Assembly (NCBI GenBank): GCA_022059125.1
Contig: JAEUWY010000006.1
Location: forward strand, 2,232,001-2,296,000
From: Corynespora cassiicola
Taxonomy: Eukaryota > Ascomycota > Dothideomycetes > Pleosporales > Corynesporascaceae
Length of the DNA: 64,000 nucleotides
Direction of reading: 5' to 3'
Numbering within the stretch: position 1 is the stretch's first letter; each line of letters opens with the position of its first letter. Below, piece by piece: positions 20,570 through 33,115 of this stretch. A program made the position numbers and the translations under genes. The notes under the pieces were generated by a model. That model was not told the origin of the DNA and made no database searches. It saw only the letters and a list, made by a program, of their open reading frames with translations.

Positions 20570-21169
20570 ATGCATTCAATCCTCATCACCACCCTCCTCA
20601 CCGGCATCGCCGCCGCCACTCCCGTCCTCACCCCCCGTGGCGAAGGCACCACCTTCGCCCTCATAACCTCCGTCACCGACGCCCCCGACGCCGTCAAGGA
20701 GCTCAACGGCCGCATCTGGGCCGTCTCCTCCAACGCCGACGGCCACGCCGTCCTCGTCGACCGCACCGAGCAATCCATCTTCTACCAATACGCCGCCTCC
20801 ACGGACTCTGCCGTCGCCACGGGCAACACGGGCATCGTCATCACGCCCGGCGGCACCGCCACGGTCCCCAGCCTCAACACCATCGACCTCGTCCCCGAGA
20901 TCTCCACCCACGGCGTCGAGATTAGCAACAACGAGCAGGGCATTCCCACGCTGCAGTACCAGGGCGGCGGCTTCATGGCGTGCCGGGCCAGCTTCTTGGA
21001 TCCCGAGGCGCAGAACCCGGATGACTTTGTGCTGAGCTATCGCAAGGACGGGCAGAGGCGCTTTGCCGACTGCGCCGAGGTGGTGCTGATTTCCAACTGT
21101 CGGGGAGGTGGGGATGTCGGGGGGAGCCCGCTGGGAGAGCCGGTAACTGTAGGCTGCCAGCCGCACTAG
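20570..21169 (+). CDS. Small secreted protein (DUF7907-like)
   Basis: 199-residue predicted secreted protein. Residues 1-17 form a classic signal peptide (MHSILITTLLTGIAAAT), with a PVLTPRGE region right after that looks like a propeptide or processing site. The mature part is rich in Thr/Val/Gly beta-type sequence and has four cysteines, all in its C-terminal half (CRASF, DCAEVV, NCRGGG, GCQPH), consistent with two disulfides. It resembles, from memory, fungal secreted proteins grouped as DUF7907; no activity is known. Single exon; start in CACAATG context with a TATA-like box about 60 bp upstream. Could act as an effector-like or cell-surface protein, which is speculation. Confidence 0.75.
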   Translation: MHSILITTLLTGIAAATPVLTPRGEGTTFALITSVTDAPDAVKELNGRIWAVSSNADGHAVLVDRTEQSIFYQYAASTDSAVATGNTGIVITPGGTATVPSLNTIDLVPEISTHGVEISNNEQGIPTLQYQGGGFMACRASFLDPEAQNPDDFVLSYRKDGQRRFADCAEVVLISNCRGGGDVGGSPLGEPVTVGCQPH

Positions 21170-21603
21170 GTTGTTAAGTTGAGGGAGTGGGGATGGTTAG
21201 TTTGGAGGTTAATGCCAGGGCTATTTAGTTGAATTGGAAATATCTGGAGATTACCCCTCCATGCATTTCTCTTTGCCTCGCATTCGCCCATCAGCTTACA
21301 CGGGATTGATTTTTATTTATTTGTTAGACATGGAGAAGATGGGAATGAATTCTTCACATATACCATGGCCAAGACCCTAGCGTAGACTGTTTAAAGAGTA
21401 GGTCTTGTAGGGAATTACAGCGTCAAGCTTGCCGGCTGTAAAAGTGGAAAAACAGCTTCTGCCAACAGCTTGGGAGGTTACACGTGTAGCATGAGCGTAG
21501 ATGGTGATGGAAACATTTCCCGTCATGCATGACATATTCATTATTCGCCGGAGATCATCTACGAGACATTAAACAGTATGAAGATATTTACATATGCGGT
21601 AGA
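21170..21603. other. Intergenic between convergent genes
   Basis: Holds the 3' ends of the secreted-protein gene and of the peptidase on the other strand. No other feature seen. Confidence 0.5.
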
Positions 21604-23353
21604 TTAAACGTGATGTCGCTTCCTCAGAACCGTGATTGCTTCGGCGCTGGCGGTAGTTGCGTTGGTAGGCTTGAAAGGATGTGCCTCGGCATCACATACG
21701 ACGCCCTCTTCTGGAAGCGACCCGTCCTTAAGGTACTGCTTAATGTAGTTGGACGTGCAAACAGAAGCCTCAGCCGTCGTGGTGTGGCCCACCGTATCCT
21801 GGACAAGCAACCGTGCGCCACCAAACCGCTTGACCATCTTCTCGGCCGCACGAAGAGGAGTGACGGGATCGAGTGTGGTGCTGAGGAAAAGAATAGGGGT
21901 GCTGGTGTTGTTGGCTGACGGAATGCCATTGAAAACTTGAGATTCGGGGGCCCTGATGTTCAGGTTACGGCAATTGACCGAAGTACCTGCAGCCCAGGAT
22001 TCGCCGAGGTATTTCGATTCGTCGACCAGAAGCTCGACGTGCTCTCGGAACGATTCAAACGTAGAGAGGTTGAAGCGCCCGTTTGCATCCGTGCAAGCTA
22101 TGAACTGGCGTGGCTCGACGTCTTGAATGTCATCGATGCCTTCGTTCGAACATTGATCACTACGTCTACCCAAGCCAACGGCCCGTGCCACCCTCCAAGC
22201 ATTACCTTCCTCTAGTTGAGCGAGTACTCGCCCAAGAAAAGGGAAGAAATCCGTTGGTTGGTAGGGGACCGAGGTGAGGAGCCCTTTGAAGGCCTCGATG
22301 GTAACAACGACAGGATACGCAACGACAGAAGCGTTGGTCACAATCATAGGCTCCTCAGCGAGCTTGTCCATGACTGCATGAAAACGAGCCTCAATGGCCT
22401 CCGCGGAAGAGTCCCAGAAGTCGCATGCGCTGCTGCCAGCGTTAAAACAGTCGGTGAAGAAGGCCCCGACGGCTGCATCGGCATCAGGGAGGTTAGACTG
22501 CCATCTGCCTTGGTAATAGTCTTCGAGGTCTACCACGCCGTCAAGCGCCATGCGGCCGATGCGGTCGGGGAAAAGTGCCGCAAAAGTCGAACCGAGAACA
22601 GTGCCGTATGAAGCGCCGTAGTACCACAACTTGGATTCCGCTGGGTTCTCGCCCTTGGACTTGGCGAGAAGTTCGGTGTAGTGCAGCATGTCGGTAGCGG
22701 TGGCCACAGTGTTCGCATACTTGGCTGTAGAGTTTGCTCCAGAATGAGTTTGACTACACCAATCACCGAATGCACCGGCATCTTTCCACGTCCTCATGAG
22801 GGCCTTGGGATCATTGACATCTGTTGTCCATCCAAAGTCTTCATCATAGAGTCTCGCGGTGCCATCCTGGCCAGAGAAGCAGGAGAGATTAGGACCAGAG
22901 TTGTTCACCCCTCGTGGATCAAAGCCAACGAAGTTGTGCTCGTTACCAGCGGTCTGTATCAGAGTGGAGAGGCCGCTTTTTACGAATTCAACGCCGGAGC
23001 CGCCGGGACCTCCTGGATTCACCAGAATGTCCTGGGTAGCATTTGTAGTGGCATTCGAGCTCCACTTGAGGAATGCAATACCCACGGTACCGGCCGATAC
23101 GTCTTCGTAGTCCAGCGGAACGTCCAGGATTGTGCAGGTAAAGCTGTCAAAGCACGGAGTCCATTGGAAATCGGGTGAGGGGGTGAGCTGTGCAAGGTCA
23201 GTCTACTGCGAAACAATGTTTCCCTATCAAATGGCTTACCGAATCGAAATTGTAAACCATCGTTCCATTGGACTGCCTGTTGTGCAACGGTGTTGCAAGC
23301 GCGGATGGCATAAGGGCCAAGGCCGCGACAGCGGAAACTGGAGTGTATCGCAT
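21604..23353 (-). CDS. Secreted alpha/beta-hydrolase, S33 tripeptidyl-aminopeptidase-like (TAP-like)
   Basis: Serine hydrolase of the S33/TAP family, predicted to remove short peptides from protein N-termini outside the cell. Two exons: 23240-23353 and 21604-23187, with a 52-bp intron (GTAAGC, CTGAC branch, CACAG), giving 565 aa. Exon 1 encodes a signal peptide (MRYTPVSAVAALALMPSALA). The oxyanion motif NPGGPGGSG is present, as are the nucleophile elbow YGASYGT (Ser about 231), the acid LDPVTP (Asp about 478) and GHTTTAE (His about 506), so the catalytic triad is intact. Several N-x-S/T glycosylation sites occur. The C-terminal TAP-like region with C-S/T-N-Y-I-xx-Y-L-xx-G-x-L-P matches the family. 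Confidence 0.9.
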
Positions 23354-25728
23354 GACGAACGTCAGGAATAGAGACGGAGAGGAAACAGAAGAGACTCTTC
23401 GGCTTTAAAGCCTTGACGATGAGCTCTCCTTTTGGTAAATTCATGTCTTATATATACACCCAGGTGGTATCTGACTGCGTCATCCCCTTATTAAGCCGAG
23501 CGCCTAACTTGGACCTGCCTTGCACTGCCTATACAAGCCTCTTTCGTACTTCCATTGCGCAAGTCAGGCCACCCGTCGAGCCTTGGGCCTGTATTGAGGC
23601 TTACCCCAGCATTCATCTAGTCTCTTTGTCCGCCTCAGACTGCAAGTGCATGTTATATGTCATGCGCACAACCTTTGACAATGTGTAGATGAGCGGGCTA
23701 GTACAAAACCGTGCCGCTTGGCGCCGGTACGCACGAGTTTCGGGGCGCTGCCAAGGCGGGTCGGCCTGACGAGCGGATGCTGAGCCTTCTTAACACAGCG
23801 CTTAAGGTAATTTTCAGAAAATGCAAGAGATAAAGTGAAACCGCGAAGTCATAAGCACAATGTGTTACCCGAGGGCTGTAGTAGCAGTGGTGGTATCAAC
23901 AGCAAAGGCAAAGGCAGGAGCGGCAATACAAGGACTTGGAGTTTGCATATCCGCCACGATACTCGCAGCAAGGCACAACTGAGCATCATTCAACGTGGAG
24001 GGCAATTGATCGTCCAGGAGGCTATTTATTCAATTTTTTTTTTAGCTCGGCCAATTATAACATGGCGGAGGTAATGCAATGCTGCTCATCATTCCCTCCT
24101 TTTGTCAGGGGTGACACGAAGGCCCGACCTCGAAACAAATGGTTTCAAATAGAGCTGGAAAGTGCGAGCTAGCGAACAATAGTGACGCTGTATTTTCCAA
24201 GGAAACACCTGCCAGAATTCAAAGCTCGCAGGATGCTAGTGGCACAAATGGCACTATGTTATTCCAAGAATAGAAATAACCTTCAGTAACAATCCAACGG
24301 AAGCTAACGACAGGTGTTGTGAGTTTCTTGGGTTCCCCAAGGTCATGCTTGGATTAGCTTTCAAAGGCTGCCTCTAGAGATCACACGACTGCTCTATGTA
24401 TTGTCCCATCTTGCATCTGTAACTTTTCTCAAGAAGGCGGGAGCTAATAAGATCAAGTTGCAATGGAATAGTATTTTGATCCAACAAAGTATTTTCTGTA
24501 AATGTACTGGGAGAGCTGAACTTGGACAGTTTTCCACTAGCTCGAGTCTAGATATCAGTGTTCAAAAGAGCTTTATAGTTATACCTTGCACAGCTAGGCT
24601 TTACCATTGCCTATAGCCACCAATAGAAGCGGCCCCTCTATTTCATAGTAACCTTCTGCGGCAGTGACAATCACTGAGAGTAGAGTATATAACAAGTGGA
24701 TGGGTCTTGACAGCGATAAATTAGAGAAAGCTAAGAGCTAGTAATACCAATGTTCTTTGTACCAACTATGCGGGGAAACAGTACTAAATGTGTACCAAAA
24801 CTGCTATCTGCCGAAGTTTAAGTGCTCCAAATGGATCATATAGCTCTGCCATAAAAAAAAATCATGACTCTGGATGAATTACATTCACCTTTTCGAGTCG
24901 TTTTCCATCTCCTCAGACACAAGGCACAGGATTTTTGTAGAGATGCTCATCAATGAGATGGGTGTCCCTCTTGGTACCAAGACTTTAACAAGACGCTATC
25001 GGTCATGTCTATTACGCCAGAGAAATACTCATTTTGGGCATATATTGCGGTCTCTAGGCCAGCGTGAAGAACGATGCCCAACTCGACACAAATGTATCAT
25101 GTTCATGTACTCAATTTACGACACCAATTCCTCGATTACAACGGAGATGATCTAGTACGTATTCTAATGCTGGCTATCAAAATCCACATTATGGCAATAA
25201 CACTATTCATTGTGTCCAGTGTGTGCTCAGTGTGCAATGATCAACAGACGGCATACTGAGGCCAGCAAATGGGAAGCTGTACCGTAGTGACTAGCCACAT
25301 ACAGTTAATTCATGCTCGAAGGATTGAAGGATTTGTCTAACATCCACCCGCAGGGTAGCCGAACAAACGCATTACCTGCCGCTCCTAAATCCTGACAAGC
25401 AAGTGCATCGTCATGACTTTAAGTTTGAGGATTTTAGGGGTGACTGAGCCCCTACTGTGTGCCGCTACCGGACAACAACTCCGATCAAACCACAAGGCCT
25501 ATTTCGTGTAGGGATGAAATAGGTCGGACCGACTGCATCAATCCAGACGAACTGAGCTTTACGGCATTCTCTGCGTCACCGCCTGGCATCAGTCAACATG
25601 ATTCATGTCAGGTATGAACGACTGAGCATGTCTGAGACTGCACCAACTCTAGCCTTCTCACACGCTGCATATTGCTGGATCAATTACAAGCGCAGGTTTC
25701 CAATGAATTTTTGAAAGGGTATCCACAA
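23354..25728. other. Intergenic, 2.4 kb, moderately AT-rich, no supported gene
   Basis: Many stops on both strands from about 24000 on; no transposase or LTR-like sequence recognised. No inverted repeats were spotted by eye. Possibly an old degraded repeat. Confidence 0.4.
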
Positions 25729-27185
25729 TTAAATGTTCCACTTTGGCTTCGGCTTGGTGTCCACGCTCGTCTCAACCGCAGGAACTCCATTTCCAAGATC
25801 GCTGAAAGGATCAACCTGTGCGACCACGTACTGATCTTTGTAGTAACCTTCCACATCCCTCGTCTCCTCTCTAGTCAGGCTTTCCCTTGAATGGCCGCTC
25901 GCACTCTTGACGCTGGCATTTCTGGTCACCGGTTTGGTGTGTTCGAGCTCGTATGCCAACCCACTCCGAGAAATGTCCCGATGTTCCTCCACAATGTGAA
26001 CCTCGTGTGTGACAAAGATTTTGTCAAAGGATTTTTCGATGACTGGCCAGAAGATTGGCATGGAGGCGCAAATGATAGCAAGGTCGATTTCCAGGCATGA
26101 TAGAATGATACTGATGGGGGGCCACCAAGTAAAGTCGATGTAAGGATGGGTACCGGCGCGGTTTACGACAATCGTATAGAGGCGCCAGACTGACGTGAAG
26201 ACAATACTAAACCAGTCAGAGCGATTTCCATGGCTACTGTAGAGACGTGAAGCTGGGAACCTATGCACTTACACGGCTCCGAAAAGGAAGATACCCGTCA
26301 TAGCCAAGACATTCTTCTTCTTTAGGTTGGGCTCAGTAAAAAGGACCATCGGAGTCAGGAACACAGCAAGATCAAATGTCATGTTGAGTGCAGTGTGACT
26401 TTCGAACGTAGCAATGAAGCTGGCTGCATCTCTGAATCCATAGCCGTAGCACGTTGGATTTGTCGTTTTGTCCCAATAGCCGCGAACGGGGAAGCAAGGT
26501 ATCCAGGCAATAAACCCATAGGCACAGCCCCAGAGGGTGATAAGAACGAGTAGTGACAAGCAAACCCAGCGCATTGCCCCAGCTTTGAAGATGCGAAGGT
26601 ATTGGAATAGAAGAGATATCTTGATCACTGCTGTATTGGATATGTATATGGCGTTCTCCACGTAGAAACACTATCAATGTTAGTCTTTGAAATGATTCTA
26701 TCGGGGTCGCCTACCAATAGATAGCCGCCGACCTTTTCCATTCCAATATAAAGGAAGTGTTGGCCTAGGCCATAGTCAATGGCTAATGAAGGTCAGTATA
26801 GGTCCGTGGTTATTTACAAAAGGGTGTCTCTCACACTTTAGCACAAATGCAGTCGCAATCGTGTTCAAAACCTGAAATGGGTTAGTAACTTCTCTGTTGT
26901 AAGCCAGTCGATCAGCTTACCGCTGCTAGCACTACAAAGAAATCGTCCCAGCCCGGTTCCCGAATGATCCTGAGACGCACCCAAAGGCGCATTCCAACTG
27001 CCATCCAGGTGACTACCTATACTCAGGGTCAGCGCAAAGCGCAAAGCAGATTAGTGGTGTAGCTTTCGTACAAGGAAGGGGACCGTTGTGCCGTAGAGAG
27101 TCTCCTTCCGGTTCGACACAGGCAGAGGCTCATTTGGATCTGGCGGATTTGCCAGCATCTCGATGAGCAGCCTCTCGGACGCCAT
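25729..27185 (-). CDS. Rhodopsin-domain integral membrane protein (Pth11/PF20684 type)
   Basis: Seven-helix membrane protein of the fungal rhodopsin-domain family that includes Pth11-like GPCR candidates. Six exons (minus strand): 27072-27185, 26921-27016, 26835-26871, 26715-26782, 26273-26670 and 25729-26206; introns of 55, 49, 52, 44 and 66 bp with consensus ends. Spliced product 396 aa. Family signposts: WMAVGMRLWVR, GWDDFFVVLA, DYGLGQH, YVENAIYISNTAVIKISLLF, YLRIF, the cysteine motif NPTCYG, and DLAVFLTPMVLF. The cytosolic C-terminal tail (about 280-396) is hydrophilic with Ser/Thr clusters. No CFEM domain is present at the N-terminus. Ligand and signalling role unknown. Exon 4 and 5 junctions rest on frame and conservation. 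Confidence 0.88.
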
Positions 27186-30100
27186 GTTGTCTTATCTGAT
27201 TTCTCAGGCTCGACGACGTCGAGTCGTGGGTGGTGTTTGCGGAGTGGAGAGAGCAGTTCATATATCGTTACTTTTTCTGAGCCAATTCCCAGACTATGGG
27301 GCGTTCCGCTCCCAGTCTTAAGGTTCGCACATCATTGCGAGTCAACGACTCGTGGCATCGTGCTCGTGTCAAGTGTGGCAAGGATTGAAAACGACGGAAG
27401 GGCGAGGCTAACGATTAGCGAAGCGCTATGAGGTCCATGACAGCGGCTCACCAAGCCGTGACAGAACTTGGCGTGAATAACCCGCAGGGAGCTGCATGCG
27501 GGACTGTTGGAAGCCAGGTCATCTTTGAGAAAGTCCGTCTTCTGTGGGGTGTTCGCTCCACCACGATAAGAGGAGAGGAGGACTGTGGAGGCCAGGAAAA
27601 ATGAGTCCGACCGAAAAACCACCTTCGCCCTACTATTCTGCTGTGACACCGATCTCAGATTCTAGATATGCTGCAAGTTTGAGATGTGCCACTGTTCCTG
27701 TTCGGATCCTCCGGCCAGCATCTAACGCTCTGAACGTCATGCAAGCGCTTTTGCCCTTGTCAGCCAATATCATGCTCGTTGTTGCCGTGCACCGGTGCTA
27801 TAGGCCGAAAACTCTAAACCTACAGAGATGCTGCTTTGAGCATCGGAGAATACTCTTGTCAAGGGTTGAGCTCAGAGGGTCATTCCATTTTGGGGTCCAA
27901 GCCGTGCGCTAAGACGCAAAGCACCCACGAAAAAAAAAGGTTCCACAGCCCCAGGCCATCCCTGGACCCCTTCCAGGCCGAGATGCTGCGTCAAATTTGT
28001 TCAGAAAAATCATTGGCCAGAAATTGGCCTGTGACGAAGCTCGTATGGGTCTCCGATCGTATGGCCGGCTCGCTCGCCGCTCCCAACCAATGAGACTCGC
28101 CCATCTCTTTCGCGTGCCCCAGCGCCCCGAGAAAGCACGGAGAGTAGTGTTTCGGCCAAAATCGTAACGGCTTTTTTAGAAGAGGGTAAGAATCAAGATA
28201 TCATCTCGATAAGTGGACGTGATCTCGCCGAACTCCTGTGGGCTAGGATTCGATGGCGTACTTGCAAGGGCAAATGCAAGGAACGAGGTCTCGTAGAAGA
28301 GGGGAACAGGACGATAGACGGTCAGGGCAGCGTCTCACCCGGCCTTGTCGCGGGCGATGCTTCTGTCTCGCGTGGGACCAAGTCAGTGGAAGCCTTCTTG
28401 CATGGCTCAAAGCAATCCCGAGATCACTGTGCCGACACTGGGTTGGCGGCCTGGCAACGGCATATACTGGGATCAAGGCATCTAGGCCATTCGCGGGCGA
28501 AGATATACCCCAGAACGTGAGCCTCCTGTCCTTCGCTAGAGTTTTCCAGACCTCTAGAAGGGGGGATTTGCTGCGATGACAACGGCCGGCCAGCTTAGAT
28601 GCGCCGTGCTCAGGCAAGAGCCGATATGGCTGTCAACTGCCGCTAGTGACACGGTTCCTAGCGAGAGCTGGTGCATCGCGAAACGTTAGTTATGCAGATC
28701 GAGAGTCATCGCAACCCACTCGGAGAGACATGATCAGTCATGCTATGGATACCAAGCCAAGGGTATCAAAGCTAAATTGTGACGGATTCCAAGGGTTCTT
28801 ACAGCTGCTAGTTTGATTCTAACGTATACAACTATCCGTCAAAGCTTGTAGGTCATTACAGCCCTCCACGGGAACTATTTGAACGTGATGATCAGGGCGT
28901 GCCCCCGAAAGAAGTTTCCAGCACGTGTACATGGCCTGGCCAGACACATGGCAGATAGGAGCTAACACGATCGCAGCATGCACACATAATACTACAAGAT
29001 GTCTGTCCAATGCCTCCTATCCTCGACCAAAATGAAAAGGCAACATTTCGTACATCTTGTCTACATGGTACAATAGGGCGGTCATGCTCAATGGGTATGG
29101 TGTTTTTATGGTATAAATGGCACAGGGAATATCTCTCTTCTCGGCGCACAAGAATCCATAGAAAACCTGCAGCTATCAAGATGTACCCACAAGGCGATGG
29201 AAATTCTTTAGATGGAATTTTTGCGCGATTCATGACATAAAGCTTAGCATCGTACGACATTTCAAGGCTTTGAGATTGGATGACGATCGTTGTGTGCCAT
29301 ATTCAAGTCAAAGGCCGCGATGCTTGGTTTTGCAACAGGCCAGAGCCTTCGCAAGTGATCGACTTTCAGATCCTCATCATCATAAGGTTTTGAAGGATTC
29401 TGCAGACATTACTCCCCGGTCCAACGTGGCTAGTGCATACGCGTGGCAGTCGTAGCACGAGGCCGCGGAGGCGAACCCTCCCCCCCTTGAAGCATGTGGA
29501 ACCCATGATATTGGATGCCCTTCTCTATGAAGCATTAACCTATAGATGGAGGCGAGACTGAAAGACACCCATGTTCCTCCGCTGAAAATGCAGTTCGATA
29601 CCTTCTTTGGAAACATGGATTTATAGCTAAGAAGAACAGACCACCATCATGAGCCAAGATATGCCGCGTTCTCGGGCTCAAACGGCTGCGAAACACAAGA
29701 AAGCTAGAGTCTAATTCTACTATACTCGGTGTTTGCAGATTAAAAAAATCAAGCTTTGAGATATTGGTAGAGTTTGATTATATCTACAAATAAGCCTCGA
29801 AGTTCTCATGGTTACCCGTGGCCAAAAGCAGGTGGCATGTCCTGTGTACTCTAATAGAGGTCTCTACAATGACAGAGCCTGTATTGGCATGGTATTATCA
29901 CCTAGCTTGATGAAATTTTTATCGGGAGTGTGCGAACAAAAGTGGAAACCGCCTCAGGACATGTGGATTCGCATGCTACGATTCGGCAGGTCGGGTTCGA
30001 TATCTCTATACCTAGGTACCTAGGCAGGTTAGGTATCTCGCATATAGTCATGTGATGCTGCCGCAGTCCCACGGCCTTGCCCGCCATCGCATCCGCACTG

Positions 30101-30420
30101 GAGTCCTGCTGAATTCCCGAAATTCGCCATAGAGCATATCTAGCATTGCTCCGTTGCATTGCACGGCTACTTGGAATGCAGGAGAGGAAAAACCCAACTA
30201 AGCCACCATGTTCGTCAAAAGCGGGGCAGCCTCGGCCCATGCACATGGAGCATTCTATTACCGACTCGGGGACCAGCAATCATCGGCATCGCAAGTGTCG
30301 ATTCGACACTGAGATATGAAGTAAAAACTCAAAAGGCGATGCAGGAGTGCTCTCCCATCTACCCGTGTTGACGTTCTGACCAGTCTCAATTGGTATACTG
30401 TCATACAGCTAGAATAAGTC
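27186..30420. other. Intergenic, 3.2 kb, no supported gene
   Basis: The longest gene-free stretch of normal composition. Frames up to about 125 codons occur on both strands, several overlapping each other, none family-like. Tandem short tracts of CCTAGG type are present near 30010-30030. A decayed gene cannot be excluded. Confidence 0.4.
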
Positions 30421-31989
30421 ATGTCAACTCCATACGGCAATACACTCCCTTGGACGGAGCCAAGCTGGTATGTCTAACCATATGCACTTTATTCGTCCCA
30501 TTTCAGCCCTGAAAATTGCTTCAATAGGTACACAGGTCGTCCATCGCCATATTACAAGGAGAGCCACAGGAGGCTTCGGGATGCAGTGAGAAAGTGGTGT
30601 GAAGAGGTATGTCCTGATCTCTTGTATCCACCTTGCCCAATGGACAGCCTCGTTCCATCGCACCAAGGATATATAAATAGTAAAATTTCGATTTCGATGA
30701 CCACGCTGACATTGGCAGAACATTGCGCCCTACACCGAAGACTGGGTCCAGGCGGGAGAAGTCCCGGCGGCCATCTACACCAAGTGCGCTGAAGCAGGCC
30801 TTCTCGTACCCATCGCATCTGGAAAATCCATTCCCGCAGAGTGGTCGTCGTATCCCATCATCGGAAACGTCGCCGCTGAAGAATGGGACGGCTTCCACGA
30901 CTTCGTGTTGTGGGACGAGCTCCTACGGGGCGGCAGCATTGCCAGTCTATTCATTGGGCTCACAGTGGGCGCGCCACCGCTGTTGAAGTTCGCATCCAAA
31001 CAGCTACAAGCCAAGATATTCCCAGAGATCCTCGGTGGGAACAAGAGGATCTGTCTTGCGGTCACGGAGCCTGCCGCTGGATCCGACGTCAGAAACATCA
31101 CGACTACGGCAGAAAAGACGGCGGATGGCAGGCACTACATTGTCAATGGCGAAAAGAAGTGGATAACCAACGGGATGTTTAGCGGTTATTTCATGACGGC
31201 CGTCCGCACGGGCGGTGCGGGTGCGGAGGGCATATCCATGCTGCTAATCCCGCGGTCTGAGGGTCTACGGACACGCCCTGTACCAGTGATTGCCGGCCCT
31301 CTGAGCGCAACGACGTACGTTACATTCGAGGATGTCAAGGTTCCGGTGGAGTATCTCATCGGGCAGGAAGGTCATGGGTTCCGCCAGACTATGGTAACAG
31401 TTTGCACGCCTAACACCCTGACAGGGTTGCTAATGTGCTTTCTAGGTCAACTTTAACCACGAAAGGCTTTGGATTACATTTCAGGCATTGCGAGGCAGCA
31501 GGACAGCGGTCCAGGACGCGTTCCAGTGGGCACTGAAGCGGGAGGCTTTCGATAAAAAGCTCATTGAACAACCAGTGGTTCGCAACAAGTTCGGCAACAT
31601 GGGTAGGCAGATTGAGTCGCTGCAAGCGTGGACAGAGCAGATCATCTACGAGCTTGAGAATCTCGGTGACGCAGAGGCATCTCGGCTCCTGGGCGGAACC
31701 ACAGCATTGCTAAAGGTGGAGGGAGGCATGGTGGCCAAGTACGTCGCGGAAGAATGCCTCAAGATCTTGGGAGGATTAGGCCTTACGAAGACAGGCCAGG
31801 GGGCCAGAGTGGAGGCCTTCTACCGCAGCGTCCCCAGCCTCGTCGTCCCAGGTACGTGGCCTGCATCATATTGACACGGACGGCAGCTGACGAAGGATAG
31901 GTGGATCGGAAGATGTCCTCATCGACCTCGGCGTGCGAGAGGCATTGAAGCTGCATAGACAGGCCGAGAAAGCCCAGTCGAGGCTGTAA
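30421..31989 (+). CDS. Acyl-CoA dehydrogenase family protein
   Basis: FAD-dependent acyl-CoA dehydrogenase of fungal type, probably peroxisomal or mitochondrial fatty or branched acyl oxidation; substrate unknown. Five exons: 30421-30467, 30528-30606, 30719-31393, 31446-31851 and 31901-31989; introns 60, 112, 52 and 49 bp. Spliced length 431 aa. N-terminal helical domain starts at YYKESHRRLRDAVRKWCEE. The flavin-binding signature LAVTEPAAGSD is at about residues 155-164, followed by GEKKWITNG. The C-terminal helical domain contains NHERLWITFQALRGSRTAVQDA, KFGNMGRQIESLQAW and GGLGLTKTGQGARVEAFYR. The end PGGSEDVLIDLGVRE lies where the catalytic Glu loop is expected. No clear mitochondrial presequence and no SKL ending (it ends SRL, which is a plausible PTS1 peroxisomal signal). 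Confidence 0.92.
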
Positions 31990-33115
31990 CGGTGCCCTGG
32001 ATGTAGGGCAAAGCCATGGTTGGATGTTGGAGAAAAAGAGGAAGAGGAAGAGGAAGAGACGAAATGGTGGGGCTCTCTAGGGCAAAACAAGTCTAGGCAC
32101 AATTCACAGTAAACACAACGTGGTGGGAACGATATAGAGGTCGCGGCTTGCTTGGGTGGCGGCTGTACCCGTCCGATTGAGGAGTCGGCCTAATTGATCT
32201 GCGTTTTGTTTCACATACGATATGATGATGAGGCCACGGCCATGTAGGATGATGCAGGGACCGCAGCTGGGGATAAGAATACTGCGTGCCGATCCAGCAT
32301 CCGTTCCCGGCGCACCTAGGCCAGGTCAACGGGCGCGGGCCCCGTAGGTCGACCCATGGTCGGCATGGTCATGCTAAAAGGTGTGCGGGCTCAGCTGGCG
32401 TTCCGATCGAGGGGCAGACGATGGGCAATTCTCCGAGGATAGCGTGGTGGAGTCCAGGCTGCGGAGACGTGGTAGTGCATGCGACGTCATGGGCCCCCCC
32501 AATGGTGGTGTTCGCCCCAAAGGGTCGTCGTCTGGTAGCGGCGGCGGCGTCCGGGTGAGCGGGCTGCGGTACTGTCAACCCAGGGTCGAGTGTCCTGTCC
32601 AGGCGTGCGGTATTTTCAAACTGCCTTGTTGGGCATGTTGGTCGGGCATGGATTGCTGTCGGCCATTTTAGTCATTGGATTTGTTGCGAGCATGCATCGT
32701 GAGAAGAGAGGCGGGCCCGTGCGCCCTCTCTGCCGGTAGCGGCTGGGCGGCTCCTGCTCAGACGTCGGCCTCTGGTCGTACGACCTCACCACCAGAATAG
32801 CCAACAGTCACGCCATCTGGTCTTACGACACACCACCGCGACGAGTCCTCGCTGCCTCTTGCAGGTGCCGCTCGCCATGGGCCTGCGGCCGGCGAATGGC
32901 AGCCGGCTTATAAGAAAAACCGCCCGCTGCGACGGTGCAGATGGCCCTCTATATCCACCACCCCCCCGCCCGTCCTTGAGCCGAACAGCTGCGACTGCAC
33001 TGCACACATCGCCAGCACCTCGCCCGAGCGGCTCCTGCACGACAAGCCTGCGCCCATAGCCACCGTCTCTGGACAGCCCAGACTGCCAAACACCTGGGGC
33101 GTTTCCACCGCCAAC
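31990..33115. other. Intergenic, no supported gene
   Basis: 3' region of the dehydrogenase gene (a purine-rich AAGAGG run near 32036-32060) and the promoter of the protoglobin gene. Frames are short and low-complexity. Confidence 0.5.

Noticed and set aside
27379..27403. Short match to the DUF3431 gene around IENDGRA (near 7842)
   Set aside because: About 21 of 25 bases alike, but no flanking similarity; too short to call a gene fragment.
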